DNA of 60,358 bases from Arhodomonas aquaeolei DSM 8974 (GTDB lineage: Bacteria; Pseudomonadota; Gammaproteobacteria; Nitrococcales; Nitrococcaceae): NCBI RefSeq assembly GCF_000374645.1, contig NZ_KB894818.1, forward strand, positions 1 through 60,358, read 5' to 3'. Positions 8,004 to 18,099 of the stretch are shown here, piece after piece. How positions within the stretch are numbered: the stretch's first letter is position 1; each line of letters begins with the position of its first letter. The translations under genes and the position numbers were made by a program. The notes beneath the pieces were generated by a model. The model was not told the origin of the DNA and did no database searches. It saw only the letters and a program-made list of their open reading frames with translations.

Positions 8004-10271
8004 CTACTTCCCCGCCCGGGTCAGGCTGCCGAGCCCCTTCGCCTCCAGGGCCCCGCGAACCAGCGCCCGGACCTCCTCCGGGTACTCCAGCGCCAGGGCC
8101 TCGTCGAGCAGCGAACGCGCCTCCTCGTAGGGGAAGCTGCGGATCACCCACTTCACGCGCAGGAGACCGACACTGCTCATCGACAGGCCGCTCAACCCCA
8201 TGGCAAAGAGCAGCAGCGCAGTGGCCGGGTTCCCGGCCATGCCCCCGCACACGCTTACCGGCACCCCCGCGACCCGGCCGACCTGGGCGACGTCGTTGAC
8301 CGCACGGAGCACCGCCGGGTGCAGCTCGTCGTAGAGGTTGGCGACCCGCGGGTTGTTGCGGTCCACCGCGAGCAGGTACTGGGCGAGGTCATTGGAGCCG
8401 ATGGACAGGAAATCCAGCCGCCGGGCCAGGCTCGCGGCCTGGTAGACCGCCGCCGGCACCTCCACCATCGCGCCGAGACGCGGGCGCGCCACGTCGACGC
8501 CTTCCTCGGCGAGCTCCCGCTGGGCCCGGTCGACCAGCGCCACCGACTGCTCCACCTCCTCCACCCGCGAGACCATCGGGAACATGATCTGGAGATTGCT
8601 GAGCCCCTCCGAGGCGCGGAGCATCGCGCGGATCTGGGTGAGGAAGATCTCGGGGTGATCCAGGGTCACACGCACGCCGCGCCAGCCGAGGAACGGGTTG
8701 TCGTCGTCGATGCGGAAGTAAGGCAGCATCTTGTCGCCGCCGATATCCAGCGTGCGCAGTGTCACCGGCAACGGCGAGAAGGTCGTTAACACCTCCCGAT
8801 ACAGACGCGCCTGCTCCTCCTCGCTGGGGAAGCGCTCGCGGACCATGAACGGGAATTCCGTGCGGTGCAGGCCGACACCGTCACAGCCCACCTCGCGGGA
8901 GGACGCGAGATCCGAGATGAGCCCCGTGTTGATATACAGGTTGATGCGCTCGCCATCCGGACTCTCCGCCGGCAGCGTCTGCAACGCCTTGAGATCCTCG
9001 CCGAGCTGGCGCTCCTCGCGCTGCAGCCGACGGTATTCGCGCATCACGGCCCGGGTGGGCTGGACATAGAGACGGCCACGGTAGCCATCGACGATGAGTT
9101 CGCGGCCATCGACCACACTCGGGCGCAGGTCGCTGACGCCCATCACCGCCGGCACCCCCAGCGCCCGCGCCAGGATGGCGACGTGCGAGTTCGCCGAGCC
9201 GGTGGCCGAGACCACACCGACGAGGCGCTCCCGGGGGATCTCGGCGAGCTGCGAGGCGTTCACCTCGTGCCCCACCAGCACCACCCGCTTCGGCAGCGGC
9301 CGGGCCCGGCGCTCGCCGGCGCCGAGCCGGGCGATCAGCCGACGGCCGATATCGCGGATATCGCTGGCGCGCTCGCGCAGATAGCCGTCCTCCATGTCCT
9401 CGAAGTGGCGGACCTGCTCTACGATGACGTCGCGCACCGCCCCGGCCGCCCACACGCCCTCGCGGATGCGCGCTTCCACGGAACCGGACAGGCTCTCACC
9501 GTCGAGCAGCCGCACATAGACCTCGAACAGCCGGCGCTCCTCCTCCGCGACCATGCCCTCGAGCCGGGCATGCAGGTCCTCCAGATCGGCACGCACCGCG
9601 GCGACGGCGGCACGGAAGGTCTCGACCTCCGCCTCCGGGTCGTCCGGAGCGACCTCCGGGATCGCATCGAAGTCCGTCGCCGAGTACAGCGTGTAGGCAT
9701 GGCCGATGCCGACACCGGTCGCCCCGGCGACACCGGCCAGCGGCCGGTTGCGCGCCAGGCCACGGCGCTTGACCAGCTCGCGCAGCCCGCCGCTCGCGCG
9801 GGCGTGGGCGATGACGCCGGAGAGCTGGGCGGCCATGGTCACCAGGAAGGCGACCTTCTCGTCATCGAAACGCTGGCGCTGCTGGCCCTGCACCACCATC
9901 ACGCCGAGGAGCTGGCGGTAGTGGATGATGGGCACGCCGAGGAAGGAGTGGAAGTGCTCCTCCCCAGTCTCTGGGAAGAAACGGAAACGCGGGTGCTGAT
10001 CCGCGTCCTGCAGGTTGATCGGCTCCTCGCGCTCGGCCACCAGGCCGACCAGGCCCTCGTCGAAGCGCAGCCGGACCCGCCCCACCGAATCCACACGCAG
10101 GCCGCGTGTAGCCATCAGGGTGAGCGACTCCTGATCCTCGCCGACCAGGTAGATGGAGGCCACGTCGACCGCCAGCGCATCGGCCACCCGGTCGACGATG
10201 ATGTTCAGCGCCTGGGCGAGATCGCCGGCGCCGTTGACCTCCTGGACGATGCGGTGAAGGGTCTCGAGCAT
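8004..10271 (-). CDS. ptsP: Phosphoenolpyruvate-protein phosphotransferase PtsP (enzyme I-Ntr)
   Basis: First enzyme of the nitrogen-related phosphotransferase chain (PtsP-PtsO-PtsN). It autophosphorylates on histidine from PEP and is regulatory rather than sugar-transporting. The 755-residue protein has an N-terminal GAF domain (about 15-160), the enzyme I N-terminal and swivelling domains with phospho-histidine H363 (SATGSANSHVAILARA), and a C-terminal PEP-binding barrel (CGGMAGNP). The GAF domain distinguishes PtsP from the sugar enzyme I. The ATG at 10271 overlaps the rppH stop by one base (TGATG), as in the rppH-ptsP operon of other gammaproteobacteria. The open frame beyond 10271 is within rppH and was not used. 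Confidence 0.94.
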   Translation of the reverse strand: MLETLHRIVQEVNGAGDLAQALNIIVDRVADALAVDVASIYLVGEDQESLTLMATRGLRVDSVGRVRLRFDEGLVGLVAEREEPINLQDADQHPRFRFFPETGEEHFHSFLGVPIIHYRQLLGVMVVQGQQRQRFDDEKVAFLVTMAAQLSGVIAHARASGGLRELVKRRGLARNRPLAGVAGATGVGIGHAYTLYSATDFDAIPEVAPDDPEAEVETFRAAVAAVRADLEDLHARLEGMVAEEERRLFEVYVRLLDGESLSGSVEARIREGVWAAGAVRDVIVEQVRHFEDMEDGYLRERASDIRDIGRRLIARLGAGERRARPLPKRVVLVGHEVNASQLAEIPRERLVGVVSATGSANSHVAILARALGVPAVMGVSDLRPSVVDGRELIVDGYRGRLYVQPTRAVMREYRRLQREERQLGEDLKALQTLPAESPDGERINLYINTGLISDLASSREVGCDGVGLHRTEFPFMVRERFPSEEEQARLYREVLTTFSPLPVTLRTLDIGGDKMLPYFRIDDDNPFLGWRGVRVTLDHPEIFLTQIRAMLRASEGLSNLQIMFPMVSRVEEVEQSVALVDRAQRELAEEGVDVARPRLGAMVEVPAAVYQAASLARRLDFLSIGSNDLAQYLLAVDRNNPRVANLYDELHPAVLRAVNDVAQVGRVAGVPVSVCGGMAGNPATALLLFAMGLSGLSMSSVGLLRVKWVIRSFPYEEARSLLDEALALEYPEEVRALVRGALEAKGLGSLTRAGK

Positions 10272-10798
10272 CAGTCGCGCCGCCCGTGTTCGCCATTCCG
10301 CGGCGGGGGACGCTGCGGTGGACCGTCCGGAAAGATCAGCGGCGCGAGCTCGGTGAGCGCACGGTCGTAGACGCGGCGCTTGAAGAAAACCACCCGGCGC
10401 ACCGGCTCCCAGTACTCCACCCAGCGCCAGTCGTCGAACTCCGGCTGGGCGCTCTGGTCGAGGCACACCGCGGCCTCGTCACAGGCGAGACGCAGCATGA
10501 ACCACACCTGCTTCTGGCCGATGCACAGCGGCCGCTGACGGCGGCGCACCAGGTGGCGCGGCAGGCGATAGCGCAGCCACCCCTCGGTGCAGCCGAGCAC
10601 CTCCACATGGGAGGATTCCAGCCCCACCTCCTCGCGCAGCTCCCGGAAGAGGGCCTGCTGCGGCGACTCGTGCCGCTTGATCCCCCCCTGGGGGAACTGC
10701 CAGGCGTTCTGGCCGATGCGCCGGGCCCAGAACACGCGCCCGGCCCCATCCGTCAGGATGATCCCCACGTTGGGCCTGAATCCATCCGAATCAATCAC
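10271..10798 (-). CDS. rppH: RNA pyrophosphohydrolase (Nudix), GTG start
   Basis: Removes pyrophosphate from the 5' end of mRNA and so triggers RNase E-dependent decay. The 175-residue product begins (V/M)[12 protein letters not shown], the standard RppH N-terminus, at a GTG codon (10796-10798). An ATG further upstream would add about 95 unrelated residues. The Nudix box GGIKRHE...RELREEVGL spans residues 38-60. The C-terminal tail is basic and proline-rich. It is translationally coupled to ptsP downstream. Confidence 0.93.
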   Translation of the reverse strand: MIDSDGFRPNVGIILTDGAGRVFWARRIGQNAWQFPQGGIKRHESPQQALFRELREEVGLESSHVEVLGCTEGWLRYRLPRHLVRRRQRPLCIGQKQVWFMLRLACDEAAVCLDQSAQPEFDDWRWVEYWEPVRRVVFFKRRVYDRALTELAPLIFPDGPPQRPPPRNGEHGRRD

Positions 10799-10964
10799 TT
10801 GAGAAACCTGGCATGGAATACCGGAAGTTACAGCTATTCTTCCACATCGGTACAAAAGGCGGCAAATGGCGCCCCGGCACCCGTGCACCGCCAACGGCGA
10901 GGTCGTAGACTGTCGCCCCCCGTGCCGCCCGGCGGCACCACCCGGAAACCCAGTGGGAGCACCC

Positions 10965-11645
10965 GTGAGCCTGACCCTCTTCGACCTGGACAATACCCTG
11001 CTCGCCGGGGACAGCGACCATCTCTGGGGCGAGTATCTCACCGAGCACGGCATCGTCGATGCACACAGCCACGCCGCGGCCAACGAGCGTTTCTACGCCG
11101 ACTACCAGGCGGGACGGCTCGACATCGACGCCTTCCTGCGCTTCGCCCTGCGCCCCCTCGCCGAGCACCCGCCCGAGCAGCTTCGCGAGTGGCGCGAGCG
11201 CTTCATCGCCGAGAAGATCGAACCGATAGTGCTTCCCGCCGCCCGGACGCTGATCGACACCCACCGCCGACGCGGCGACACACTGGTGATCATCACCGCG
11301 ACCAACCGTTTCGTCACCGAACCGATCGCCGCATTGCTGGGCATCGACTGCCTGCTCGCCACCGAACCGGAGTTCCGGGAGGGGCGCTACACCGGCGGCT
11401 ACGTGGGCACCCCCACGTTCCGGGACGGCAAGATCGACGCCCTCGCCGCCTGGCGGCACCGGAACGGGACCGAAGGCCTGTCGACGACCTTCTACAGCGA
11501 CTCCCGCAACGACCTGCCGCTGCTCGAGCGCGTGGACGACCCCGTCGCCGTCGACCCCGACCCCGCCCTCGATGCCGTCGCCCGGGAGCGGCGCTGGCGG
11601 CGTGTCACGCTCCGGGACGGTCCCGACCCTCGCCCCCTGGACTAG
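10965..11645 (+). CDS. HAD superfamily (HAD-IB, phosphoserine phosphatase-like) hydrolase, GTG start
   Basis: Cytosolic phosphatase of 226 residues. HAD motif I is FDLDNTLL near the N-terminus, motif II is the ITATN segment, and motif III/IV is [11 protein letters not shown]. An alpha-helical cap typical of subclass IB lies between motifs I and II. The GTG at 10965 with GGGAG upstream puts motif I at residues 5-12; an ATG 99 bp upstream would add a proline-rich stretch not seen in this family. Substrate unknown; related proteins are often annotated as phosphoserine phosphatase-like or histidinol-phosphatase-like. It is divergent from rppH and convergent with the Usp gene. Confidence 0.82.
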   Translation: MSLTLFDLDNTLLAGDSDHLWGEYLTEHGIVDAHSHAAANERFYADYQAGRLDIDAFLRFALRPLAEHPPEQLREWRERFIAEKIEPIVLPAARTLIDTHRRRGDTLVIITATNRFVTEPIAALLGIDCLLATEPEFREGRYTGGYVGTPTFRDGKIDALAAWRHRNGTEGLSTTFYSDSRNDLPLLERVDDPVAVDPDPALDAVARERRWRRVTLRDGPDPRPLD

Positions 11646-11675
11646 AGTGAAGGCCCGCGGCCAGGAACCGGCGCG

Positions 11676-12509
11676 TCAGTGCGCAAGCAGGACCGGCCGG
11701 TCCATCACCCGCATCATCTCGTGGGTGGTCCCGCCGAGCACCAGCTCACGCACCCTGGGCTGGCCGTAGGCCCCCATCACGATCAGGTCGGCACCGCTGT
11801 CCTTCGCCGCGGCGACCAGCGACGACGCCGGATCGGCGGACCCCCCGGCATCGCGGACCACCTCCACGATGACACCGTGACGACTCAGCATGGTGGCGAT
11901 ATCGCTGCCGGGCAGCTCGCCGTGACCGTCCAGCCGGTTACGTCCGGTGAACACCTGCACGCGCACCGTCTTTGCGGTCTGCAGCAGCGGCAGCGCGTCG
12001 CTGATCGCCCGGGCTGCCTCCCGGCTGCCGTTCCAGCCGACCACCACGTGATCACCGACCGCCCCGGACCAGCCACCGTGGGGTACGGCAAGTACCGGCC
12101 GGCCGCTGGCGACCGCGACCTGCGCCGGCAGATCCACCGGCGGGGCATCGACGTCGCTGGAGACGTCCGGCTGCCCCATGAGGATCAGATCGGCGTAACG
12201 GGCGTGACGGCTGATAACCTCCAGGCGCTCGCCGCCCTCGGTGAAGCCGTCATGGGCCCGCCACTCGCCGTTCTGGCGGGACAGCGCCTTCCCGAAATGC
12301 TGCTCCAGCGTCTCCAGACGCCGGCGCATCCGCGTCCCGTAGTCGCGGATGCGACTCGGCTGGGACATCTCCAGGGGCAGGCGGAAGGGCACCACCGCGA
12401 GTCCGGCCACGTGGGCCTCGAAGCGCTCGGCGAACCGGGCGGCGAGTGCGAGCGTGTCGTCCAGCGCCGCCCCCTCGTCGACATAGACCAGCAGATCTTT
12501 CCAGGACAT
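11676..12509 (-). CDS. Universal stress protein, tandem UspA domains (copy 1)
   Basis: Cytoplasmic stress protein of 277 residues made of two UspA folds, about 1-140 and 150-277. Only the second shows a good ATP-binding loop (GAYGQPRVRELVLGGTT, ending with DRPVLLAH); the first is degenerate. AGGAGG precedes the ATG. It lies 18 bp downstream of a paralogue on the same strand, so the two are probably co-transcribed. No specific role is evident. Confidence 0.88.
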   Translation of the reverse strand: MSWKDLLVYVDEGAALDDTLALAARFAERFEAHVAGLAVVPFRLPLEMSQPSRIRDYGTRMRRRLETLEQHFGKALSRQNGEWRAHDGFTEGGERLEVISRHARYADLILMGQPDVSSDVDAPPVDLPAQVAVASGRPVLAVPHGGWSGAVGDHVVVGWNGSREAARAISDALPLLQTAKTVRVQVFTGRNRLDGHGELPGSDIATMLSRHGVIVEVVRDAGGSADPASSLVAAAKDSGADLIVMGAYGQPRVRELVLGGTTHEMMRVMDRPVLLAH

Positions 12510-12527
12510 GGCGTACTCGCCTCCTGC

Positions 12528-13367
12528 TCAGTGGGAGAGGAAAACCGGCAGTGTCATGCTCTCGAGCACGCCGCGCGTGGCACCGCCAAGCACCATCTCG
12601 CGCATGCGGGTGCGGCCGTAGGCGCCCATGACCATCATGTCCGCACCGTAATCGCTCGCCGCGGAGAGCAGCGCCGAGGCCACGTCCAGGTCCCCGAGGC
12701 TCTGATGGGCCGCCTCGACATTGACGCCGTGGCGCGCGAGATGCGTGGCGATATCCGCCGCCGGCTGCTCACCGTGGGCCGCATCGCGGCTGGTGCCGGT
12801 GAGCGCGAGCACCCGCACCTCGTCCGCCGCCTTGAGCAGGGGCAGCGAGTCGGAGACCGCACGCGCCGACTCGCGCCCCGCATCCCAGGCCACCAGGACG
12901 CGCCGGCCGATGGGCTGCTCGCGCCAGGCATAGGGCGTCGCCAGCACCGGCCGGCCACTCATCAGACAGAGCTGGCCGGGCAGGTCCCGCGGCACCACGG
13001 AGGTCACGTCGCCGACATCCGGCTGGCCGACCACCGCCAGGTCCGCGTAACGGGAATGGCGCGCGAGCACGTCGAGCACCGTCCCCCCGGCGCTGACCGT
13101 ATCGGTGGCACGCCATTCGGTAACCAGCTGGCGGCCGCCGACCAGCCGCTCGAAACGCTCGCGCAGCCGCTCGTTGCGCTCGCCGGCGAGCTGGAGCTGG
13201 GTCTCCAGCGTCTGGGTCGGGACGAACTCCGGCACGAGCATGACATCGGCGACGGCCAGCCCCACCAGGTGCGCATCCCATTTCGCGGCCAGCTCCGCGG
13301 CCAGTCGCGCGCGGCGCTCGAACTCGGCGGATTCATCGACAAACAGCAACAGGGTGCGCAGTTCCAT
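12528..13367 (-). CDS. Universal stress protein, tandem UspA domains (copy 2)
   Basis: Paralogue of the next gene: 279 residues, two UspA folds, with the ATP-loop (GAYGRTRMREMVLGGATRG) only in the C-terminal half and the ending LPVFLSH. The frame is open to 13490, but the ATG at 13367 (MELRTLLLFVDES) aligns with the neighbour's start and has GAGG upstream. The pair points to an old duplication. Its promoter region is shared, divergently, with the MerR-type regulator gene. Confidence 0.87.
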   Translation of the reverse strand: MELRTLLLFVDESAEFERRARLAAELAAKWDAHLVGLAVADVMLVPEFVPTQTLETQLQLAGERNERLRERFERLVGGRQLVTEWRATDTVSAGGTVLDVLARHSRYADLAVVGQPDVGDVTSVVPRDLPGQLCLMSGRPVLATPYAWREQPIGRRVLVAWDAGRESARAVSDSLPLLKAADEVRVLALTGTSRDAAHGEQPAADIATHLARHGVNVEAAHQSLGDLDVASALLSAASDYGADMMVMGAYGRTRMREMVLGGATRGVLESMTLPVFLSH

Positions 13368-13495
13368 GGTCCCGACCTCTTGGCAATAACGGAAATTTCG
13401 ACGGCAGTCCGCCCGTCCGTCAGAATTTATCATCGAATCGCTGCGGCGGATGACCCAGATCAAGCCGCTGTTATTATGCGGCCTGCTCATTTACT

Positions 13496-13517
13496 ATGAC
13501 GTTTACGTAAACGAAAA
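13496..13517. promoter_or_regulatory. Degenerate LiuR operator upstream of the regulator gene
   Basis: Core GTTTACGTAAAC (13501-13512) flanked by ATGAC on the left and GAAAA on the right. It matches the perfect operator at 13973-13994 except at the outer right arm and first base. It lies 17 bp before the regulator ATG, so autoregulation is likely. Confidence 0.72.
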
Positions 13518-13533
13518 CCTCGAGCCGTCCGCA

Positions 13534-13962
13534 ATGCAGCTACGCGAACGAGACGCCCTGCCCAACGCGACCACCTACACCATCTCCGAGCTGGCCCGGG
13601 AATTCGACATCACCACCCGGGCGATCCGCTTCTACGAGAACCGCGGACTGCTCACCCCCCGGCGCGAGGGCCAGAAGCGCATCTACAGCCGCCGCGACCG
13701 CACCCGGCTCAAGCTCACCCTGCGCGGCAAGCGCCTCGGGATGACGCTGGCGGAGATCAAGGAGGTCTTCGACCTCTACGACTCCGCCCACGGCGAGGAG
13801 CGCCAGCTCGCCCGCTACCTCGAAATCCTAGAGGAAAAACGCCAGCTCTTCCTCCAGCAGCGCAAGGACCTCGAGGACGCCCTCGGCGAGCTCGAGGACT
13901 CCATGGGCCGTTGCCGGCGCATCCTGGAGAACAAGCAGCGCCGCGAAAGCGCCAGCGGCTGA
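13534..13962 (+). CDS. liuR: MerR family regulator of branched-chain acyl-CoA degradation (LiuR-like)
   Basis: DNA-binding regulator of 142 residues. An N-terminal MerR winged helix (TYTISELAREFDITTRAIRFYENRGLL) is followed by a long coiled coil (about 100-140) for dimerisation. No cysteine cluster suggests metal sensing. It lies head-to-tail before the isovaleryl-CoA dehydrogenase operon, as LiuR does in many proteobacteria, and both flanks carry the same palindrome. The ATG at 13534 was chosen because the longer frame begins upstream of the operator. By family knowledge LiuR is a repressor whose ligand is probably a pathway acyl-CoA; the ligand is not readable here. Confidence 0.87.
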   Translation: MQLRERDALPNATTYTISELAREFDITTRAIRFYENRGLLTPRREGQKRIYSRRDRTRLKLTLRGKRLGMTLAEIKEVFDLYDSAHGEERQLARYLEILEEKRQLFLQQRKDLEDALGELEDSMGRCRRILENKQRRESASG

Positions 13963-13972
13963 GCCCCCGGGT

Positions 13973-13994
13973 TTGACGTTTACGTAAACGTCAA
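13973..13994. promoter_or_regulatory. LiuR operator and promoter of the leucine-degradation operon
   Basis: A perfect 22-bp palindrome: left arm TTGACGTTTAC, right arm its exact complement GTAAACGTCAA. Its first six bases can serve as a -35 (TTGACG), with TAGCAT (13996-14001) as -10 after 17 bp, so a bound regulator would cover the -35 and nearly all of the spacer. It is 38 bp before the isovaleryl-CoA dehydrogenase ATG. Confidence 0.85.
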
Positions 13995-14032
13995 ATAGCA
14001 TTGCCGCAAAGACCCGCAGGAGGAGAGGGACC

Positions 14033-15196
14033 ATGGAGCTGCCCGGGCTGAATTTCGGTCTCGGCCAGGAGATCGACATGCTCCGCGAGGCCGTGCGCGA
14101 CTTCGCCGCCGGCGAGATCGCCCCGCGGGCCGAGGCCATCGACCGCGACAATCTCTTCCCCCGCGAGCTGTGGCCGAAGCTCGGCGAGCTCGGCCTCCAC
14201 GGCATCACCGTGGAGGAGGCCTATGGCGGCAGCGCGATGGGCTACCTCGCCCACATGATCGCGATGGAGGAGATCAGCCGCGCCTCCGCCTCCATCGGTC
14301 TCTCCTACGGCGCCCACTCCAACCTGTGCATCAACCAGCTCCGGCTCAACGGCAGCGACGCCCAGCGCGAGCGCTACCTGCCGCCGCTGGTCAGCGGCGA
14401 GCACGTCGGCGCGCTGGCGATGTCCGAGCCCGGCGCCGGTTCCGACGTGGTGTCCATGCGCCTGCGCGCCGAGCGCCGGGGCGAGCACTACGTCCTCAAC
14501 GGCAACAAGATGTGGATCACCAATGGCCCGGAGGCCGACACGCTGGTGGTCTATGCCAAGACCGACCCGGACGCCGGCCCGCGCGGCATCACCGCCTTCA
14601 TCGTCGAGAAGGGCATGCCCGGCTTCACCACGGCCCAGAAGCTCGACAAGCTCGGCATGCGCGGCTCCGACACCTGCGAGCTGGTGTTCAGCGACTGCGA
14701 AGTGCCGGCGGAAAACGTGCTCGGCGAGGAGAACCGCGGCGTGAAAGTGCTCATGAGCGGGCTGGACTACGAGCGCGCGGTGCTCGCCGCCGGCCCCCTG
14801 GGCATCATGCAGGCGTGCCTCGACGCCGTGGTCCCCTACATCCACGAGCGCCGCCAGTTCGACCAGCCCATCGGCGAGTTCCAGCTCATCCAGGGCAAGG
14901 TCGCGGACATGTACACCACGCTCAATGCCTGCCGGGCCTACGTCTACACCGTCGGCGCGGCCTGCGACCGCGGCGAGACCACGCGCAAGGACGCTGCCGG
15001 CGCGATCCTTTTCGCCGCCGAGAAGGCCACGCAGATGGCACTGGAGGCGATCCAGGTCCTCGGCGGCAACGGCTATATCAACGAATACCCCACCGGACGG
15101 CTGCTCCGCGACGCCAAGCTCTACGAGATCGGCGCGGGCACCAGCGAGATCCGGCGGATGCTCATCGGCCGCGAGCTCTTCCGCGAGACGGCCTGA
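14033..15196 (+). CDS. liuA: Isovaleryl-CoA dehydrogenase
   Basis: FAD enzyme of 387 residues that oxidises isovaleryl-CoA to 3-methylcrotonyl-CoA in leucine breakdown, passing electrons to ETF. It has acyl-CoA dehydrogenase signatures ([16 protein letters not shown] near 127-142 and a C-terminal [13 protein letters not shown]). The catalytic base is E247 in GLDYERAVL, the position used by isovaleryl-CoA dehydrogenases rather than the C-terminal glutamate of most relatives. First gene after the operator, with AGGAGAGGG before the ATG. ETF-ubiquinone oxidoreductase, its electron outlet, is in the same operon. Confidence 0.95.
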   Translation: MELPGLNFGLGQEIDMLREAVRDFAAGEIAPRAEAIDRDNLFPRELWPKLGELGLHGITVEEAYGGSAMGYLAHMIAMEEISRASASIGLSYGAHSNLCINQLRLNGSDAQRERYLPPLVSGEHVGALAMSEPGAGSDVVSMRLRAERRGEHYVLNGNKMWITNGPEADTLVVYAKTDPDAGPRGITAFIVEKGMPGFTTAQKLDKLGMRGSDTCELVFSDCEVPAENVLGEENRGVKVLMSGLDYERAVLAAGPLGIMQACLDAVVPYIHERRQFDQPIGEFQLIQGKVADMYTTLNACRAYVYTVGAACDRGETTRKDAAGAILFAAEKATQMALEAIQVLGGNGYINEYPTGRLLRDAKLYEIGAGTSEIRRMLIGRELFRETA

Positions 15197-15262
15197 GCCG
15201 GCGGCCCGCCGGGCGGGCCGCCGCACCGACACCGAAGCGAGACCAACCGCGAGGGCCCGGTC

Positions 15263-16456
15263 ATGCGCGAGACCGCCAGCGACCCCATCGTCATCGTCAG
15301 TGCCGCACGCACCCCCATGGGCGGCTTCCAGGGCCGGCTCGCCGCCCTGCGCGCCCCGGAGCTGGGCGCCGCCGCCATCGCCGCGGCGGTAAGCCGTGCC
15401 GGCCTGGAGCCGGACGCCGCCGGCGAGGTCTTTATGGGCAACGTCCTGCCCGCCGGCGTCGGTCAGGCGCCGGCCCGCCAGGCCGCGATCGGCGCCGGGC
15501 TGCCCCAGTCCGTGCCCTGCACCACCATCAGCAAGGTCTGCGGTTCGGGCATGAAGGCGGTGATGCTCGCCCACGACCTCATCGCCGCCGGGAGCGCGGA
15601 CGTGCTGGTCGCCGGCGGCATGGAGAGCATGTCCAACGCGCCCTATCTCCTCGACCGGGCCCGCTCGGGCTACCGGCTCGGCCACGGCCGGGTGCTCGAT
15701 CACATGTTCCTCGACGGCCTGGAGGATGCCTACGATCCCGGACGGCTGATGGGGACCTACGCCGAGGATACCGCCGAGCACTACGGCTTCACCCGCGAGG
15801 CCCAGGACGCCTTCGCGATCGAGTCGCTCAACCGCGCCAACCGCGCCATCGCCGAGGGCGACTTCGCCGACGAGATCGCGCCGGTCACGGTGACCGGCCG
15901 CGGCGGCGAGGAACACGTGGACACCGACGAGCAGCCGGGACAGGCGCGCATCGACCGCATCCCCGCGCTCAGGCCGGCCTTCCGCCGCGACGGCACGGTG
16001 ACGCCGGCGAACTCGAGCTCCATCTCCGACGGCGGCGCGGCACTGGTGCTCATGCGCGCCTCCGAGGCCGAGCGCCGCGGGCTCACCCCACGGGCGGTGA
16101 TCCGCGGCCACGCCGGCCACGCCCAGGCCCCGGCGTGGTTCACCACCGCGCCGGTGGGAGCGATGCGCACCCTGTGCGAGCGCGTGGGCTGGCGCACGGG
16201 CGACGTCGACCTCTTCGAGATCAACGAGGCCTTCGCCGTGGTCACCATGGCGGCCATGCACGAGCTCGGGCTGCCCCACGAGGCGGTGAACGTCAACGGT
16301 GGTGCCTGCGCCCTGGGCCACCCCATCGGCTGCTCCGGGGCAAGGCTGATGGTCACCCTGCTCGCCGCCATGGAACGCCGGGACGTGCGCCGGGGCGTGG
16401 CCTCGCTGTGCATCGGCGGCGGCGAGGCCACCGCGGTGGCAGTGGAACGGGTCTGA
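15263..16456 (+). CDS. Acetyl-CoA C-acetyltransferase (thiolase) of the liu operon
   Basis: Thiolase of 397 residues with catalytic C93 ([10 protein letters not shown]), H353 (GHPIG) and C383 (CIGGG). In this operon it would cleave acetoacetyl-CoA, derived from the acetoacetate made by HMG-CoA lyase, to two acetyl-CoA. No CoA-transferase or acetoacetyl-CoA synthetase gene is nearby, so activation of acetoacetate must be encoded elsewhere. It is clearly distinct from the PHA-cluster thiolase at 41325-42503, e.g. [12 protein letters not shown] against [12 protein letters not shown]. Confidence 0.93.
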   Translation: MRETASDPIVIVSAARTPMGGFQGRLAALRAPELGAAAIAAAVSRAGLEPDAAGEVFMGNVLPAGVGQAPARQAAIGAGLPQSVPCTTISKVCGSGMKAVMLAHDLIAAGSADVLVAGGMESMSNAPYLLDRARSGYRLGHGRVLDHMFLDGLEDAYDPGRLMGTYAEDTAEHYGFTREAQDAFAIESLNRANRAIAEGDFADEIAPVTVTGRGGEEHVDTDEQPGQARIDRIPALRPAFRRDGTVTPANSSSISDGGAALVLMRASEAERRGLTPRAVIRGHAGHAQAPAWFTTAPVGAMRTLCERVGWRTGDVDLFEINEAFAVVTMAAMHELGLPHEAVNVNGGACALGHPIGCSGARLMVTLLAAMERRDVRRGVASLCIGGGEATAVAVERV

Positions 16457-16478
16457 ACCGACGGTAACGGGGACAATC

Positions 16479-18086
16479 GTGAGCGTCATCAAGAGCAAGT
16501 TCGGTCCGCGCAGCGACGGCTTTGCCGAAAACAGGGCGGCCATGGACACGCTGGTCGCGAACCTGCGCGAGAAGGTCCGCGGCATCAAGCGCGGCGGCGG
16601 CGACCGGGCCCGCGATCGCCACCTCGCCCGCGGCAAGCTCCTGCCCCGGGACCGCATCCGGGTGCTCCTGGACGCAGGCTCGCCCTTCCTGGAACTCTCC
16701 CAGCTCGCCGCCCACGAGGTCTACGACGACGACGTGCCGGCGGCCGGGATCATCACCGGGATCGGCCGCATCGCCGGGCGCGAGTGCATGATCGTCGCCA
16801 ACGACGCCACCGTTAAGGGCGGCACCTACTACCCGCTGACGGTGAAGAAACACCTCCGCGCCCAGGAGATCGCCGAGCAGAACCACCTGCCCTGCATCTA
16901 TCTGGTCGACTCCGGCGGTGCGAACCTGCCCAACCAGGACGAAGTCTTCCCGGACCGCGACCACTTCGGCCGGATCTTCTACAACCAGGCCAATCTCTCC
17001 GCGAAGGGCATCCCCCAGGTCGCGGTGGTGATGGGCTCGTGCACCGCCGGCGGCGCCTACGTCCCCGCGATGGCCGACGAGAGCGTGATCGTGCGCGAGC
17101 AGGGAACCATCTTCCTGGGCGGCCCGCCGCTGGTGAAGGCGGCCACCGGCGAGGAGGTCACCGCCGAGGAGCTCGGCGGCGCCGATACCCACTCGCGGAT
17201 CTCCGGGGTCACCGACCACTACGCCCTCAACGACGCCCATGCGCTCGGCACCGCGCGGCGGATCGTCGCCAACCTCAACCACCGCAAGCCCAACGAGCTC
17301 GACGTCCGCGAGCCGCGGGCGCCGCTGCACGACCCGGACGAGCTCAACGGCATCGTCCCGGCGGACACCAAGCAGCCCTACGACGTCCGCGAGGTGATCG
17401 CGCGCATCGTCGACGGCAGCGAGCTCGACGAGTTCAAGGCCCTCTACGGCACCACCCTGGTGTGCGGCTTCGCCCGCATCCACGGCTACCCGGTGGGCAT
17501 CGTCGCCAACAACGGCGTGCTGTTCTCGGAATCCGCGCTCAAGGGCGCGCACTTCGTGGAGCTGTGCAGCCAGCGCGGCATCCCGCTGGTGTTCCTGCAG
17601 AACATCACCGGCTTCATGGTCGGGCGCAAGTACGAGTCCGGCGGCATCGCCAAGGACGGCGCCAAGCTGGTGACCGCCGTGGCCACCAGCGCCGTGCCCA
17701 AGTTCACCGTGATCATCGGCGGCAGCTTCGGTGCCGGCAACTACGGCATGTGCGGGCGCGCCTACTCGCCGCGCTTCCTGTGGATGTGGCCCAACGCGCG
17801 CATTTCCGTGATGGGCGGCGAGCAGGCCTCGGCCGTGCTCGCGCAGGTGCGCCGCGACGGCATCGAGCGCAAGGGCGGGGAATGGAGCACCGGGGAGGAG
17901 GAGGCCTTCAAGGCCCCGATCCGCGATCAGTACGAACGCGAGGGCCACCCCTACTACGCCAGCGCACGGCTGTGGGACGACGGCGTCATCGCCCCGGCGG
18001 ATACCCGCATGGTCCTGGGGCTGGGCCTGTCCACCGCGCTCAACGCCCCGCAGCAGCCGACCCGCTTCGGCGTCTTCCGGATGTAG
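16479..18086 (+). CDS. liuB: Methylcrotonyl-CoA carboxylase, carboxyltransferase (beta) subunit, GTG start
   Basis: Transfers carboxyl from biotin to 3-methylcrotonyl-CoA, giving 3-methylglutaconyl-CoA. The 535-residue protein has the two crotonase-like halves of acyl-CoA carboxyltransferases, including [14 protein letters not shown] in the N half and [18 protein letters not shown] in the C half. The NYGMCGRAY region is typical of the methylcrotonyl rather than propionyl enzyme. Start is GTG at 16479. It pairs with the biotin subunit encoded one gene downstream. Confidence 0.95.
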   Translation: MSVIKSKFGPRSDGFAENRAAMDTLVANLREKVRGIKRGGGDRARDRHLARGKLLPRDRIRVLLDAGSPFLELSQLAAHEVYDDDVPAAGIITGIGRIAGRECMIVANDATVKGGTYYPLTVKKHLRAQEIAEQNHLPCIYLVDSGGANLPNQDEVFPDRDHFGRIFYNQANLSAKGIPQVAVVMGSCTAGGAYVPAMADESVIVREQGTIFLGGPPLVKAATGEEVTAEELGGADTHSRISGVTDHYALNDAHALGTARRIVANLNHRKPNELDVREPRAPLHDPDELNGIVPADTKQPYDVREVIARIVDGSELDEFKALYGTTLVCGFARIHGYPVGIVANNGVLFSESALKGAHFVELCSQRGIPLVFLQNITGFMVGRKYESGGIAKDGAKLVTAVATSAVPKFTVIIGGSFGAGNYGMCGRAYSPRFLWMWPNARISVMGGEQASAVLAQVRRDGIERKGGEWSTGEEEAFKAPIRDQYEREGHPYYASARLWDDGVIAPADTRMVLGLGLSTALNAPQQPTRFGVFRM

Positions 18087-18099
18087 CCACAGGGAAGCC

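Noticed and set aside
11676-13367. Two Usp genes considered as a split or frameshifted single gene
   Set aside because: Each has its own start with ribosome site, two complete folds and an ATP loop; they are paralogues in tandem.
13991-16657. 888-codon minus-strand frame opposite the liu operon
   Set aside because: It is antisense to isovaleryl-CoA dehydrogenase and thiolase, both with intact catalytic motifs; long shadow frames are expected in DNA this GC-rich.
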